Source: Komagataella phaffii GS115
Taxonomy: Eukaryota; Ascomycota; Pichiomycetes; Pichiales; Pichiaceae
DNA length: 64,000 nucleotides
Direction of reading: 5' to 3'
NCBI RefSeq assembly: GCF_000027005.1
Contig: NC_012965.1
Location: forward strand, 1,785,001 to 1,849,000
In this document: piece after piece, positions 17,884 to 28,900 of the stretch
Layout of the letters: each line of letters opens with the position of its first letter
How positions within the stretch are numbered: position 1 is the stretch's first letter
Program-made: the position numbers and the translations under genes
The notes under the pieces: generated by a model
The model's database searches: none
What the model saw: the letters and a program-made list of their open reading frames with translations, nothing else
Told to the model about the DNA's origin: nothing

Positions 17884-20463
17884 TTATAGGTCTTCTTCGA
17901 TGATATCACCGAATTCCCAACATCCCAAATGGTTCCTTTTAGCATCTGCCTCCAGTTTCTGTAACGTCTCCAACTCTGTTGAAAGGAGTTTCTCCTTTGG
18001 TGTGAGCTGCTTTTTAACAATTGCAAGTCCATTTCGTACAAGCTCATTGTTGATAGGGTAAACAATGTCTTGCTTAATCTTCTCTCCATCGTAGAAAGTT
18101 ACATCGGATTCAATATCGGAAGTTGGGTTGGGGAAATTCACACAAGCAACTAAGTTCTTACCAGCTGTCAGATCAGCAAAGTAATCAAGTGCTTTCGAAA
18201 GATAATCCTTGGGCTGGCTAGGCGGTAACTTCAGTAACGATAACTGCGCAGAATGAGCTTGGGGTGGTAAACTGTTAGCATCAAACTGAGAAGGTAATGC
18301 AAGCAAAAAGGAAGAGGATGTTAATACGTCGGTGTTTCCATAGTCAATGTGTTTTACTTCATAAGTATGGTTCGTTTTGTCAACTGAGGTAACAATTGCA
18401 CGGTAATACTTGTTGTTCTCCGAAAACTTAGCAGCAACATAGTCACCTACCTTGGGTGGCCTTGACAATGACGGTTTGTTGGTCCTAAAATAAGCGTGGA
18501 ATTGTTCCATAAATGCAGGAAGTTTTGCTTGATTAGAGTCTAAGATCTGATAAGAAACGGCTCCATTATCAGAAATATCAGTGATAATCACATCTAGATA
18601 TTTCTTATCGATTGTCAGGTTTTCTACTGGAGCGATGACTTCTTCAAGTTGAGCTTCAGCTTCGTAGTTCTCCCAAACACCGACCTTCTGCTCTTGAGCT
18701 AGTTTTTCAGCCTCCAAGAATTGGCGTTCAAACTTGGTTTGTGCTAATGAACCCCCGTGCACTTCAGTAAATCCATGTTCCAACAAATCTAGCTGTAACG
18801 GAACTGACTCGTTTGATAGGTACAAATTACCAATGAATGCACCCGTTCTATCCATTCCATAGACGTCAAAGTGAACATCTCTTTGAGCAGCTCTTTGAGA
18901 AACATAACTCGAGGCTTCTTTGTACAAAGGTGAATCTCTTGGAACAGAGCTATTGGAGAGGCCTCCTAGAACCAAGGTCAACTTGAGACCCTCCCTTGGG
19001 AGAAGTATTTTAAACCTGTTAAACCCTGATACGTGTTCTACGACACCAGAAATACGCGACCTATTTTGCAAAGAATTGAAGAACGTTTTGGCTTTGGTTT
19101 GTTTTTCACTAGCGTCAACTATCCTCTCAGCATCAGGGGTTTTACCATGCAATCCCAGTTTCTTGGAGATAGCTTCAGCCTCCTTTTCAACCAAAAGATC
19201 CCAGTCGGAAGATCTGTCGTCATCACCTCTCTTGTGTTTGATCACCTTTGCATAGCCTGCAGCAACTATTAAAGTAGACAGATTTTTTCCATTACTCAAC
19301 GTAATAGAGACCAAAGGTCTTTCTTCAAGTTGCTCGCTTTTTGGTCTGATAGCTTCTACTTTGACTTTTGAATGATCGCCAATAGCCAGCTTACGTACAA
19401 ACTCACGTGCAACTGGTACAAATGTTGGGGAATCCATTTGACGGGGACCACGCAAAGAAGCTAACTGAACTGTTAACTCTGAGTTATCTTGCAGGGTCAG
19501 TTGAAGGGTATCAGCGGAGATAATACGAGAAATAGTCGCATTAAAGACTGAACCAATTTTCAAAGAGTTTGAAGTAGATCTAGGAGCGGTGACGACAGAG
19601 TCGGAGGATTGTTTCCAAATACCTTGGCCACTAGTTTTGGCTTTTCTCTCCAGTTCTCGGAAGTGTGACATACCTTGAGATCCAACCAAAGTGGATTGCC
19701 AATCCGAGACTTCGGCCAAGCCTGATTCCAAAAGTCTATCAGAAATGTTACCAGCAGGATGAATAATTTTGCACACTGGAATTCCAGAGGATGAGTTGCC
19801 TAAGGGAGTTACTTTCAATGACTTGCCCAATAATCTTGTTTCCACAAATATTTTGCTTTCTTCTCCAAATGGTTCAGCAGGTTGGTCCGAAGAGGCAGTT
19901 CTAGGAGCACGAACACCTGCAATTAGTATAGGCAAAATAATGTGCTCCTTATCGTTCGAAATGATGCGAGCAATGAGCCTGTCTCCTGAGATTACTCTTT
20001 CGATAATACTGTCATATGTTTCGCCAATTGAATCATTAGGTACACTTGAAAGCACAGAGATGGACGGTACGTCATCCGCGTGTAGTCCCACCTTTTCTGC
20101 CGCGGATTTCTCTTCGATTTCTCGTAGATGATCGTATTCTTCATCGTCAAACTTATCGTTTAGTTTAGCACCTCCCTTTTCCAACACATACTCCACCAAG
20201 CTCGGAAAAATTGGAGCAGAAATATCACCAAATTCCTTTCCAGTGCTAGTAGTATAGGTTATCCAAAACTTGATCACTTTTCCAATCAATAATGTCCTTA
20301 ACAGTTCTTTCGATTCGAAAGCGTATGGTTCACCATTACGTGGAGCATGAATATGAGCCAATGATAAGACTCTTTCGGAACCGCTGGCGTTATTGGGAGG
20401 AGTCAGCACGAGGGTGTCTCCAGAAAGAATATTCTTGACCTTGGCACTGAAAACTTTAGGCAT
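17884..20463 (-). CDS. SND1: Tudor-SN (p100) multi-nuclease-fold protein
   Basis: The ATG at 20463 (PKVFSAKVKNILSGD) gives 859 residues. An earlier in-frame TTG is not a plausible start. Four tandem staphylococcal-nuclease-like folds cover about residues 1-600, each opening with a (V/A)xxVxSGDT-like strand. A Tudor domain at about 655-715 (VGDYVAAKFSENNKYYRAIV, then VKHIDYGNTD with its aromatic cage) is inserted into a fifth, partial SN fold. This architecture is exclusive to Tudor-SN/SND1, an RNA-binding protein tied to RNA decay, stress granules and splicing in other eukaryotes. S. cerevisiae has no orthologue, and its gene called SND1 is unrelated. The gene converges on CLU1 with only 53 bp between the two stops. 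Confidence 0.92.
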   Translation of the reverse strand: MPKVFSAKVKNILSGDTLVLTPPNNASGSERVLSLAHIHAPRNGEPYAFESKELLRTLLIGKVIKFWITYTTSTGKEFGDISAPIFPSLVEYVLEKGGAKLNDKFDDEEYDHLREIEEKSAAEKVGLHADDVPSISVLSSVPNDSIGETYDSIIERVISGDRLIARIISNDKEHIILPILIAGVRAPRTASSDQPAEPFGEESKIFVETRLLGKSLKVTPLGNSSSGIPVCKIIHPAGNISDRLLESGLAEVSDWQSTLVGSQGMSHFRELERKAKTSGQGIWKQSSDSVVTAPRSTSNSLKIGSVFNATISRIISADTLQLTLQDNSELTVQLASLRGPRQMDSPTFVPVAREFVRKLAIGDHSKVKVEAIRPKSEQLEERPLVSITLSNGKNLSTLIVAAGYAKVIKHKRGDDDRSSDWDLLVEKEAEAISKKLGLHGKTPDAERIVDASEKQTKAKTFFNSLQNRSRISGVVEHVSGFNRFKILLPREGLKLTLVLGGLSNSSVPRDSPLYKEASSYVSQRAAQRDVHFDVYGMDRTGAFIGNLYLSNESVPLQLDLLEHGFTEVHGGSLAQTKFERQFLEAEKLAQEQKVGVWENYEAEAQLEEVIAPVENLTIDKKYLDVIITDISDNGAVSYQILDSNQAKLPAFMEQFHAYFRTNKPSLSRPPKVGDYVAAKFSENNKYYRAIVTSVDKTNHTYEVKHIDYGNTDVLTSSSFLLALPSQFDANSLPPQAHSAQLSLLKLPPSQPKDYLSKALDYFADLTAGKNLVACVNFPNPTSDIESDVTFYDGEKIKQDIVYPINNELVRNGLAIVKKQLTPKEKLLSTELETLQKLEADAKRNHLGCWEFGDIIEEDL

Positions 20464-20720
20464 TGGTGACAAATGAAAGAAGGATGAAGGAAACTAGGGC
20501 GTAAATCACCCACCGAATCTAACACCTCATCACGCCAATAGCCCTGATCTCGCGAAATCCGACATCTTGGAACTGTGATGACTGGTGTTCTGATGTGATT
20601 TTACCAAGTAGAAGTGAAAATTTCCTAATTGGGAAATAGTACTTAAACACGAAATAGGTAGATTGGAATCTCAAGAGACAAGCTAATTATTCACTGAACA
20701 AACTTTAGCATTTTGTTGAT

Positions 20721-21722
20721 ATGAACAAGGAGTTGATCACTAACTCCATCAGGGATCTGATACCGATCCAACCTGAGCCATTCCCCGGTCCATTGATAGC
20801 AAAAGTTGACGATTTTATCACTGGATCAAGACTTAAAGCCGGTCTCCTAAAGCAAAATCAAGAGTTTGCCAGAACCCATATATGTGCATTGTTGGCTATT
20901 GAAAGTCTGGGTGAGAAGTTTTCCCTTCCAGAGCCACTGGTAGAAAAGATTCCTCTGCCAAAGACAGGTTTGAAAAAGGTCTTGAATCACTTTAGACGGG
21001 AACTGAAAGTAACTCGTGTTCCCATTAGTGATCAGAATCCCTTCCAAAAAGGTAGGCAAAATCCCACAATGGCTCCAGAAAAAAGAACCAAATCAAAGGA
21101 GGCCGAAGTTTTAGAGGATATTGGACTTCCATCGCCCATGAGTACCCCCGGCAAAAGTAACACATTAACAGAGAAAAAAAAAAGGCGATCTCCAATTAAA
21201 GGGAAATCTTCGACGCCAAGCACGCCTAGTTCGTCTCCTCGTAAACAGATGACTGTCACAATTCCCCAATTCACAGCATTTTGTGCAAAGTTCTACATTC
21301 CTAGTGAAACAATCCGTCCAATGTTGGGAACTTTCTTCAAATTTAGTGAAAAAATCAAAAACCCTTGGTGCCTACTCTGCGGTTTGGTAGCATTTGCATA
21401 CATAAAACTCAACAATAGAGAAATCAAAGCAAAATTGGGAGCAAAAACCAATCTCTACAACAAACTTCATGCCTTGCAAAATGGAGGGATGCTTAAAAAA
21501 GATATCCACTATTGGTGCAATTTGATTGAAAAGCTAATTATTCAGGAACGATGGGTTCAAGATTTGATATATTCCGTAAATGAAGGCCCATTTGGGGAAG
21601 AAAGATATGGGTTTGGTGATATGTTAACTCATAACGTGCGATATGCTACGTCCAACAGTTTGAAGGACAACCATGAACAATGGCTGAAAGACGTGAATTG
21701 TTTTTTAGTAGAGCAGATTTAA
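20721..21722 (+). CDS. ORC6: origin recognition complex subunit Orc6
   Basis: 333 residues. The N-terminal cyclin-box-like fold contains LLKQNQEFARTHICALLAIESL and ends in the conserved KVLNHFRREL. The C-terminal fold has NPWCLLCGLVAFAYI and LIEKLIIQERWVQDLIYSV; these blocks match fungal Orc6. The linker (about 115-180) is basic and Ser/Pro-rich, with consensus CDK sites TPGK, SPIK and SPRK. In S. cerevisiae, CDK phosphorylation of Orc6 and Orc2 prevents relicensing within a cell cycle. Orc6 binds Cdt1 and supports loading of MCM helicase. ORC2 is in the same window at 54454. The gene is divergent from Tudor-SN and 215 bp ahead of POP5. Confidence 0.86.
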   Translation: MNKELITNSIRDLIPIQPEPFPGPLIAKVDDFITGSRLKAGLLKQNQEFARTHICALLAIESLGEKFSLPEPLVEKIPLPKTGLKKVLNHFRRELKVTRVPISDQNPFQKGRQNPTMAPEKRTKSKEAEVLEDIGLPSPMSTPGKSNTLTEKKKRRSPIKGKSSTPSTPSSSPRKQMTVTIPQFTAFCAKFYIPSETIRPMLGTFFKFSEKIKNPWCLLCGLVAFAYIKLNNREIKAKLGAKTNLYNKLHALQNGGMLKKDIHYWCNLIEKLIIQERWVQDLIYSVNEGPFGEERYGFGDMLTHNVRYATSNSLKDNHEQWLKDVNCFLVEQI

Positions 21723-21937
21723 TAGATTAGAGTTTTTTTACATGAAATAAACGTAATCAGCTTTCCATTTCTGTTCCCCGTTCTGACAGTATGTTCCTAC
21801 TAGTTCTTGAATGGAATAATCATTTAGCTAGGATACTTCTGTTATCAAAGTAGTCCTCGAATTTTTCTTCTCTGGCAGCTCAAGGTTCTCAACAGAAGCT
21901 TCAAACTCTGCTATCTAGTGAATTACTCCCGCTAAGC

Positions 21938-22435
21938 ATGGTTCGTCTGAAAAACAGATACATTCTGTTTGACATATTGTATCCTCAAGAGATAGACGAC
22001 TTTTCAAGAAGCAAAGCATTGGTGGCCATGCACAAGTCAACGTCTTCTCAGGTGAATCCACAGACAATTCTCATAGCACTAAGAAACTCTCTGAAACAAA
22101 ATTTTGGAGATCACATAGCAGGCATAGCAGGTTCAACTGCCCAGACCAAATATTTCAGCAACAAAACATCCACAGGAATAATACGTTGTCCAAGAGACTC
22201 TTTTAGATATACATGTGCCGCTCTTTCTTTAATAACTCACTTGGAAGGCCAAAGGATATTGATCAGAATAGTCCGAATAAGCGGAACGATAAGGACCTGT
22301 GAACGGTATGCTGTGAAGAAAAATAAGGAAACTTTAACCTTATTGCATAAAGATCACAATAATGTGTTGGATTTAGTATTTGGAGGAAACCAAAAAATTC
22401 CTTCTTTTGATACGGATAATGACGACGATGAATAG
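21938..22435 (+). CDS. POP5: RNase P/MRP protein subunit Pop5
   Basis: 165 residues. The start VRLKNRYILFDILYP is the Pop5/Rpp14 family signature. The centre carries LRNSLKQNFGDHIAGIAG and TGIIRCPRDSFRYTCAALSLI, with the RCPRD..Y block conserved from archaeal Pop5 to human POP5. Pop5 stabilises the catalytic RNA core in RNase P (pre-tRNA 5' maturation) and RNase MRP (pre-rRNA processing). The C-terminus is acidic (DTDNDDDE). It converges on PRP45, with the two stops about 53 bp apart. The ATG at 21938 directly precedes the conserved block. Confidence 0.92.
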   Translation: MVRLKNRYILFDILYPQEIDDFSRSKALVAMHKSTSSQVNPQTILIALRNSLKQNFGDHIAGIAGSTAQTKYFSNKTSTGIIRCPRDSFRYTCAALSLITHLEGQRILIRIVRISGTIRTCERYAVKKNKETLTLLHKDHNNVLDLVFGGNQKIPSFDTDNDDDE

Positions 22436-22488
22436 AATACTTGTAATTAGAAATTAGTAATTAAATAGGTCATAAGTGGTGGTTTCAT

Positions 22489-23859
22489 TTATTGTTTGGT
22501 ACGCTTGTAGGCCTCCTCAGAGTGTTTATCCTGAACTTCGTCTTCTGAGGCTGGTCGCTTACCAGATTCCTTTTCAAACCTAATCGGCCCGCCAGTTGAT
22601 GGCTGTAAACCATCACTGCCACTAAACCCAAGTTTTGCCTTTCCCAAAACTTCAAACTTGGCATTTTTGTTTATTTTCCTTAGTTCCTCGTCAGAGTTAA
22701 CATCATCCTGTAATGTCTCTAGTTGTTTGGGCCGATATATAGAGGAGATGACTTCCTGGGCAGCAAATAACGGTTCATTGTAGATCTGATCCTCACTTGA
22801 CTTGGCATTCGTTCCTGAAGCTTTTAAAAACAATCTCGAGTCAAATCGTGATTCCATGGACTGTGTTCCTTTGCTACTCTGACCTAGCACGACCTCGTTA
22901 GAAATGTCTCTATCCTTCGTGAAGGCTGCAATCTGAGATTCATCTTGGTTTCGGGTCAACTTTAGTTCTCTCTCTGCTCTACGACGTCTTTCTGCCCGGA
23001 TGGCTTCTCTCTCTGACAATCCTGCCAACTTGGAATCGTCAGTGCTTTCCCTGCCCCTTTGGGATTTTGCTAATCGTGCTTCCCTGGCCTTGACAGCCAT
23101 CAATCTTAATTTTTCTTCCTGCTCTAGTCTCTCCTTCTCTTTTATCTTCTTTTGGACTTCATTCCTCAGTTTGATATTTTCTCTTGCTGACTTGTCTGCT
23201 TTTTCTAGCGCCTCTGCAAGATTGGAAAATCCCACTTGGTTTACATTCGTTCTATCTGGATCATCTGCCATAGCAGCCATCCTTTTGTCCACAGCAATTG
23301 TGAACCCCTTGGGATTTTTCCAGTTGGATACCGCAGGAGGAATATGCCACTTCTTCTGCTCTTCGTTGCTAGCTTTCTTGGATGACGTATGTAATACCGG
23401 TGGTGGTGGTGGAGGAGGACCGGGGGGCACTTTTCTGTGTCTGACACTGGACGGGAGCATAGGATCCTTTTGTCTTTCAACAATCTTTATGGTTCTTTGC
23501 TGTGCATTACCATCTAATGATGCAGGTGTATACTTTACAAACTGTGGGCCGTTACTTGGCTTACCAATGCTGCTTGGGTTAGCGGCATGCAGCTTATCGT
23601 TGATGATTCTTTCCAAAGCCCGTTTCGTTCTTTCAGTACAGCTTGCTATCTCTTCTTCGGAAGGTCTGCTAAGATCAATATTTTTTGTTGTGTGTCTTAA
23701 CGGTATCAAGTCCCCATATGATGCCTGTTGGTAATTTACTGTGCTGAGTTCTTTGGCTTCTAGGGGGATCAATATTTGATTCTTATTTTGACTCCTATGA
23801 GGAATACTTCTCTTGGGTGCGTTCTTAGGCTCCGGCAAGAAGCTGCTGATCGATTGCAT
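22489..23859 (-). CDS. PRP45: SNW/SKIP splicing factor Prp45
   Basis: The ATG at 23859 gives 456 residues (MQSISSFLPEP); a TTG two codons upstream is discounted. The SNW domain covers about residues 165-330, with KYTPASLDG ahead of it, a PPGPPPPPPP run, the diagnostic VSNWKNPKGF, and a Lys/Glu/Arg-rich helical segment (EREAIRAERRRRAERELKLTRN). The tail has YNEPLF and a basic, charged end. Prp45 is a component of the Prp19-associated spliceosome. It threads through the catalytic core and helps Prp22 release mRNA. The large open frame on the opposite strand is a composition artefact of the charged repeats. Confidence 0.93.
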   Translation of the reverse strand: MQSISSFLPEPKNAPKRSIPHRSQNKNQILIPLEAKELSTVNYQQASYGDLIPLRHTTKNIDLSRPSEEEIASCTERTKRALERIINDKLHAANPSSIGKPSNGPQFVKYTPASLDGNAQQRTIKIVERQKDPMLPSSVRHRKVPPGPPPPPPPVLHTSSKKASNEEQKKWHIPPAVSNWKNPKGFTIAVDKRMAAMADDPDRTNVNQVGFSNLAEALEKADKSARENIKLRNEVQKKIKEKERLEQEEKLRLMAVKAREARLAKSQRGRESTDDSKLAGLSEREAIRAERRRRAERELKLTRNQDESQIAAFTKDRDISNEVVLGQSSKGTQSMESRFDSRLFLKASGTNAKSSEDQIYNEPLFAAQEVISSIYRPKQLETLQDDVNSDEELRKINKNAKFEVLGKAKLGFSGSDGLQPSTGGPIRFEKESGKRPASEDEVQDKHSEEAYKRTKQ

Positions 23860-23955
23860 TTCCAACTGCTGAAGACTAAAGAGAATGAACTCTTAGGTCT
23901 ATACTATTATAATTATACAAGATACTAGATAGAAAAATATTCGCGGGATCATTTT

Positions 23956-25758
23956 TCAAATGAAAGGTTCATAGTGCTTCACGGCGAGAGGTTTAGAAGA
24001 ATCCAACCTTGCCTGCTCCTCTTCGGAGTAAACTATGCGATTCTTGGAAAGTGGTATTTGGCACATCTTTTCAATTGATGTCTTGAGTTTTTCGTCTTCT
24101 TTTGATAACTCATTGAAAAAGGAAAATAATTCTCCACGCGAGTAATACTTTGGCTCACCATCTTTGAAGACGAATTCCCCCGTTTCCTTATTCTCATCGA
24201 TAGACTTACTTATAACATCTGTATCAACTAACACAAATGAAATACTACTACCAGGGCAATCATACTTGGCATTGAGTAGCAGTTTCTCCAAAATGGCTCT
24301 GAGACCTCTTGCACCTGTACCATTCTTGATCGAGATCTCGGCTATCCTTCTGATTGCCTTGGAAGTGATAGCAAGTTTGACATTGACAGTGTCAAAGAAA
24401 TGCACATATTGCTTTAGTATCGAGTTCCTGGGCTCAGTCAGGACAGCCACAAGATCATCAACTGTTAAAGGAGAAAGTGAAGATACAATCGGAAGCCTGC
24501 CGATCAGTTCTGGAATCAACCCATAATTCTGTAGATCCGTAGAAGACACAAGTTCCAGAGCTGAAACTTTTGATCCATCTGGAAGTGTAACATATTCTAA
24601 TGTAGATTTGTCGGAAACTGAGTCTGTTTCAGAAATATCTTTCGACTCATCAGTATCGAATCCAATAGAGTTCTGCTTCAGCCTATAAGCAACAATCTTA
24701 TCTAGGTTCACAAACGCTCCCAGGGTTAAAAATAAGATATTTGTAGTGTCAACGATATAATTTTCCTTGTCCTGATTTGTAGCTTTGCCATTCAATCCGA
24801 ACTGATTATGATCAGGAGCATTGCTCCTCTTGCATTGAACCGTAACTGTAGTACCTTCAACCAGTTTTAAAAGGCCTTGTTGAACACCCTCTCCTGCAAT
24901 ATCTTTGGTTCCTGTATAGACAGAGGGCTTGGCCAACTTGTCTATTTCATCCAGCACAATAATTCCCTTTTCACACCTTTCAATATCGTAGTCTGAATCA
25001 ATTAGCAACTTTTCAATACAGCTCTCAATATCCTCGCCAACATAACCAGCCTGGGTCAAGGAGGTACAATCTTGAATTATAAATGGAACCTGCAGACATT
25101 TAGCGAGAGTCTTAGCAATCAGGGTCTTGCCTGATCCAGACGGTCCCAGCAAAAGAACATTTGATTTCTCCAAATCCGGAACATAATCTGGGTCATTTTC
25201 GTCCTCAAATTCTTTAGTAACATTTGGAAACCCATTCTCAACATTTTCTTCAGAGGAATCGACCTTCTGATTCCGTTTCTGAGCCTGGTTATTTATTCGA
25301 ACATAATGAGTGTAAACTGCGACCGACATTATCTTCTTGCACTTCTCTTGTCCCACGATGAACCTATCCAGGTATTGTTTCAATTGCTTTGGGGTGGGTA
25401 ATTTTGCCACTGGTGGTTGGATCGTTGAATTCGTTTCGTCGTTGGTTTCCTTAAAATTAAGTTGAGGAGATTCGTGTGAACTGTCCGATGTATTACGTTC
25501 CTCTTCGACTGTAGCACCCTTGTCTTTCACAAAGGATGTCTCTGCAATATCAGCTGATCTAAAGCCGTTTTTAATAAAGAAGTCCGGGTTTGACTCATTG
25601 TCCTTAACTTCATTACTAGTTGGTACAGGCAATTTTGGTTTCTGTTCGTTCCGATTCCTTGAATTTCCGCCACCTATGTCTGAATACCACCTACCATTAT
25701 GCATTGGTAGTCGCCCGTAGGGAAACAGTGCTCTTTTCAGCAAGGATATCCTTATCAT
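23956..25758 (-). CDS. MCX1: mitochondrial ClpX-type AAA+ unfoldase Mcx1
   Basis: 600 residues. The first ~25 (MIRISLLKRALFPYGRL) are basic and amphipathic, as expected for a matrix presequence. The AAA+ core follows: PTPKQLKQYLDRFIVGQEKCKK (ClpX N-box), Walker A GPSGSGKT near 203, Walker B IIVLDEIDK near 266, the pore and box VII region GEGVQQGLLKLVEGT, and NFGLIPEL-like sensor motifs (YGLIPELIGRLPI). As in yeast Mcx1, the bacterial four-Cys zinc domain is absent. In S. cerevisiae Mcx1 acts without ClpP and activates ALA synthase Hem1 by partial unfolding, which would link to HEM13 in this window. It is divergent from the UGGT gene. Confidence 0.92.
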   Translation of the reverse strand: MIRISLLKRALFPYGRLPMHNGRWYSDIGGGNSRNRNEQKPKLPVPTSNEVKDNESNPDFFIKNGFRSADIAETSFVKDKGATVEEERNTSDSSHESPQLNFKETNDETNSTIQPPVAKLPTPKQLKQYLDRFIVGQEKCKKIMSVAVYTHYVRINNQAQKRNQKVDSSEENVENGFPNVTKEFEDENDPDYVPDLEKSNVLLLGPSGSGKTLIAKTLAKCLQVPFIIQDCTSLTQAGYVGEDIESCIEKLLIDSDYDIERCEKGIIVLDEIDKLAKPSVYTGTKDIAGEGVQQGLLKLVEGTTVTVQCKRSNAPDHNQFGLNGKATNQDKENYIVDTTNILFLTLGAFVNLDKIVAYRLKQNSIGFDTDESKDISETDSVSDKSTLEYVTLPDGSKVSALELVSSTDLQNYGLIPELIGRLPIVSSLSPLTVDDLVAVLTEPRNSILKQYVHFFDTVNVKLAITSKAIRRIAEISIKNGTGARGLRAILEKLLLNAKYDCPGSSISFVLVDTDVISKSIDENKETGEFVFKDGEPKYYSRGELFSFFNELSKEDEKLKTSIEKMCQIPLSKNRIVYSEEEQARLDSSKPLAVKHYEPFI

Positions 25759-25920
25759 CCTTTCGCCACGTAATGTACTGCGTATGACCTCAGGGTAGTT
25801 GAGAGGTTGAGCTGAACCCCTGGACCCAAGATTAGCGAAATTCAGGCCAGATCAACGCTTCTACTACCCTCCACTGATCACTTTCATCTCCAAGCTACGC
25901 TATCAACATCGTTTGAGAAT

Positions 25921-28900
25921 ATGATTAATCATGTCTTAATATTGTTGACATACTTATGTCTGTCCGTGTTTGCATCTGAAAAGTTTGTTGATATCAGTTT
26001 GAAGGCCAATTGGTTCAAAACTCCTTTCCCACTGTTACTACTGGAGACAGTTGCAAGTGAGAATGAATCAGGCTTTTACACAATACTTGACGCCATGTTT
26101 GACGTCTCATTTGAATCTTTAGAGCTAGAAGATGAAGATTTGCAATTTGAAGCTGTTCCTTTTGTTAAATCTGATGAAGAATTGTACGAAAAATGGTCTC
26201 ATAGGGCTGGGGCATCGATTGAAAAGTCGATAACTGATATATATCTTGCAAACAAGTACTATGCTCCAAGGGTTCAATCACATTACCAGCACTACAATGA
26301 AGTTCGGTCCTCAATTTTAGGTGACAAGTGTGGAACTAATCCTAAGGCGTGGCTCTATTTCAATAGTGAAGTATACTGCAACTCCGATGATGTCTTCGCA
26401 TTGAAAACTGGCGGCAAGACGGGCCCACCACAAATCCTGCCATTCGATAGAGTCATTGGTGTCAGAAATGATGAAGTTCCTGTTGCAATTATTTATGGGG
26501 ATTATAGAAGCCCTCTTTTTTCACAGTTTATCTCTAACTTGGCGGGATTCGTCAAAGATGGTAGACTGAGATTAGCTTGGAGGTATATTTCTGACGAATC
26601 CGTTTTGCAAAAAGAAACTCTAGCTGGGTATGGTGTTGATCTAACTTTAAAGAGAACTGACTATATTGTTATTGACGACAGAGATATAGTTCTTGACAAA
26701 TCATTAGAAACAAAGCCCATTGCGGCTGAATCCGATAACTTTTGGGATGTTTACTCCAAAGAGATTGAGCCTGTATCTGAGAAATACATTAGGGCATTGG
26801 GTTACAAACTTTCACTTTATATCAAGAGCCTTGAAGTGTCCGAGAACGAAAAGTTGGCAATTCTCACTAAGTTGATCCAAGACTTCCCAAAGTTTGCATC
26901 TTTCATTGATCGTCAGGTAACGGATACTGAAGTGGAGGAGATCATTGAGGATAGTTTGGAAAACTCAATTAATGATTTACCTCAGGGTGTGTATATTAAC
27001 GGGGCTGTAGTTGACCAATCCAAGTTAAATTATATGGAGATCTTGAATATTTTGAAGAGAGAATATGCATTCATCGATGACATAACCAAGTTCGGAGTTA
27101 CAGGAACCCATGCACAGGATATCATGAGGCGTTTTGCTGCTCACATTTCCGATAGGTCAGTTAACAACACTATGTTCAAGAGATTTGATATTAGAGGCCA
27201 TGGAGAAGCTGTTTTTTACTTGAATGATATCGAAACTGATCCTCAATATTCTGGACTTTCAAGCTCTAGAAAATATTATACGACATCAGTTGCTCCAGGT
27301 GAGATTCCCCCTGTGAGAGAGAACATTCACGAATCAGTGTTCGTCATAGATCTAGCAGATCATAATCAGGTTTACACGTTGCTACAATTTTCATCTGTAA
27401 TGCTTTCTAACAGGATACCACAAAGAGTGGGCTTTGTTCCACTTATTTCTGATAAGTTAAGTGAAGAGATTACTTTGCAGTTTTTATCCATCTTTCAAGC
27501 TAAGGGCATAAACCAGGGAATAAAATACTTGCATGATATTGCCATGAATGTCTTAGGACAGACTCCAAGGGATATAATTTCCGTTGAATCGATCACTAAG
27601 GTCCCTGTTTCTGATAAGAAAAATCTGCTTTCCAAAATCAACGAGTTCATCAGTTCCTTTTCAATTGACCACCCACTACTTATTACGAATGGTAAGTTTT
27701 TTGATTTCGTGCAGAACTGGCAGTATCATTCCGCTAGAGAGATATTTCTGGACATACTTGACCTGAGCAATGCGATCTCCAGCGGTGCACTTTCTGAAGA
27801 TATGAGAGCCCAAGACTACATTTACCTTGGATCTCACACTTCTAGGAATGTCCTTATCATAAATGCAATTTGTGAAGAAACCAACCTTCCATCCCTTGTT
27901 TCTTATGATGATTTAGAAGTCTTCGAATCAATTTCACAGAACCAAAATCGGATTGCCACAGTTGTCATAGATGGCCAACCAGATTCGATCCCAATTACGT
28001 CCTGGTTACTAGGAAACTGCAAGGATAAAAGGTTTTTGCAGCAGCTCCGTCATTTGATAACTGCTGCATCTGAGTTGGACCCTATCAAGATCAAAGTCTA
28101 CGAAACTTCTTCAAACTCTGATTTTTCATCGAGCCTACAGACAGCCATAAACAAGTCTTTGGTGGATGTGATAGCGTTCATTGATAACGAACTTGAAAAA
28201 ATCAATGTGCATTCCCCAGACACCGTATTGAACGACGAAACCATAGATTTTGTCCACAATGTTTTCAAAATCAAGCTCTCCAAACCAAATGATATGTACT
28301 TAATTCTTAATGGAAGGGCTATTAAGATTAGAGATAAGGACATATTACTGAAAGACACTGATCTCAAACTGCTAGTTGAATACGAAATAGATTTCAAGTT
28401 GAGAATCGCTCATGAACTGTTTTGCGAGTACAACATCTCTGAACCCAAGAGTTTGGATACTTTTGAATTGTTTGAGTATTTCACTATGGGCATCTCCAAT
28501 ACATACTTCTTTGGTGACAATTATCACCCAGATCAACGGGTATTCCCAAGATATAATACTGGCCTTCTCAATGATGCAGTCTCCATTGAAGTTTCAAACT
28601 CTGGGCCATCTATCATGGATGTGACCGTGATCATAGATCCTCTTCAAGAAGAGTCTCAAAAGCTAATATCGTTGCTCTCGTTGTTTGAAAAATTGGAAAG
28701 CCTTAAGCTTAACATTATCCTGAAACCACAAGAAGCTAGGGAGTTAAACATTAAACGATTTTATCGTGGAGTATTTCCTAATTCAGTGAAATTTTCCTCC
28801 GCAGGAGATGCTATTGATAATGAAGATAAAGGCCTTTTCACACTGGTACCAGAAAAAACCTTGTTTACATTAGACTTGGACGTTCCTAACCCGTGGATTG

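Noticed and set aside
23000..23734. 244-codon plus-strand ORF opposite PRP45
   Set aside because: It is a mirror of the charged and Pro-rich PRP45 coding sequence, gives low-complexity Ser/Leu-rich protein, and no domain.
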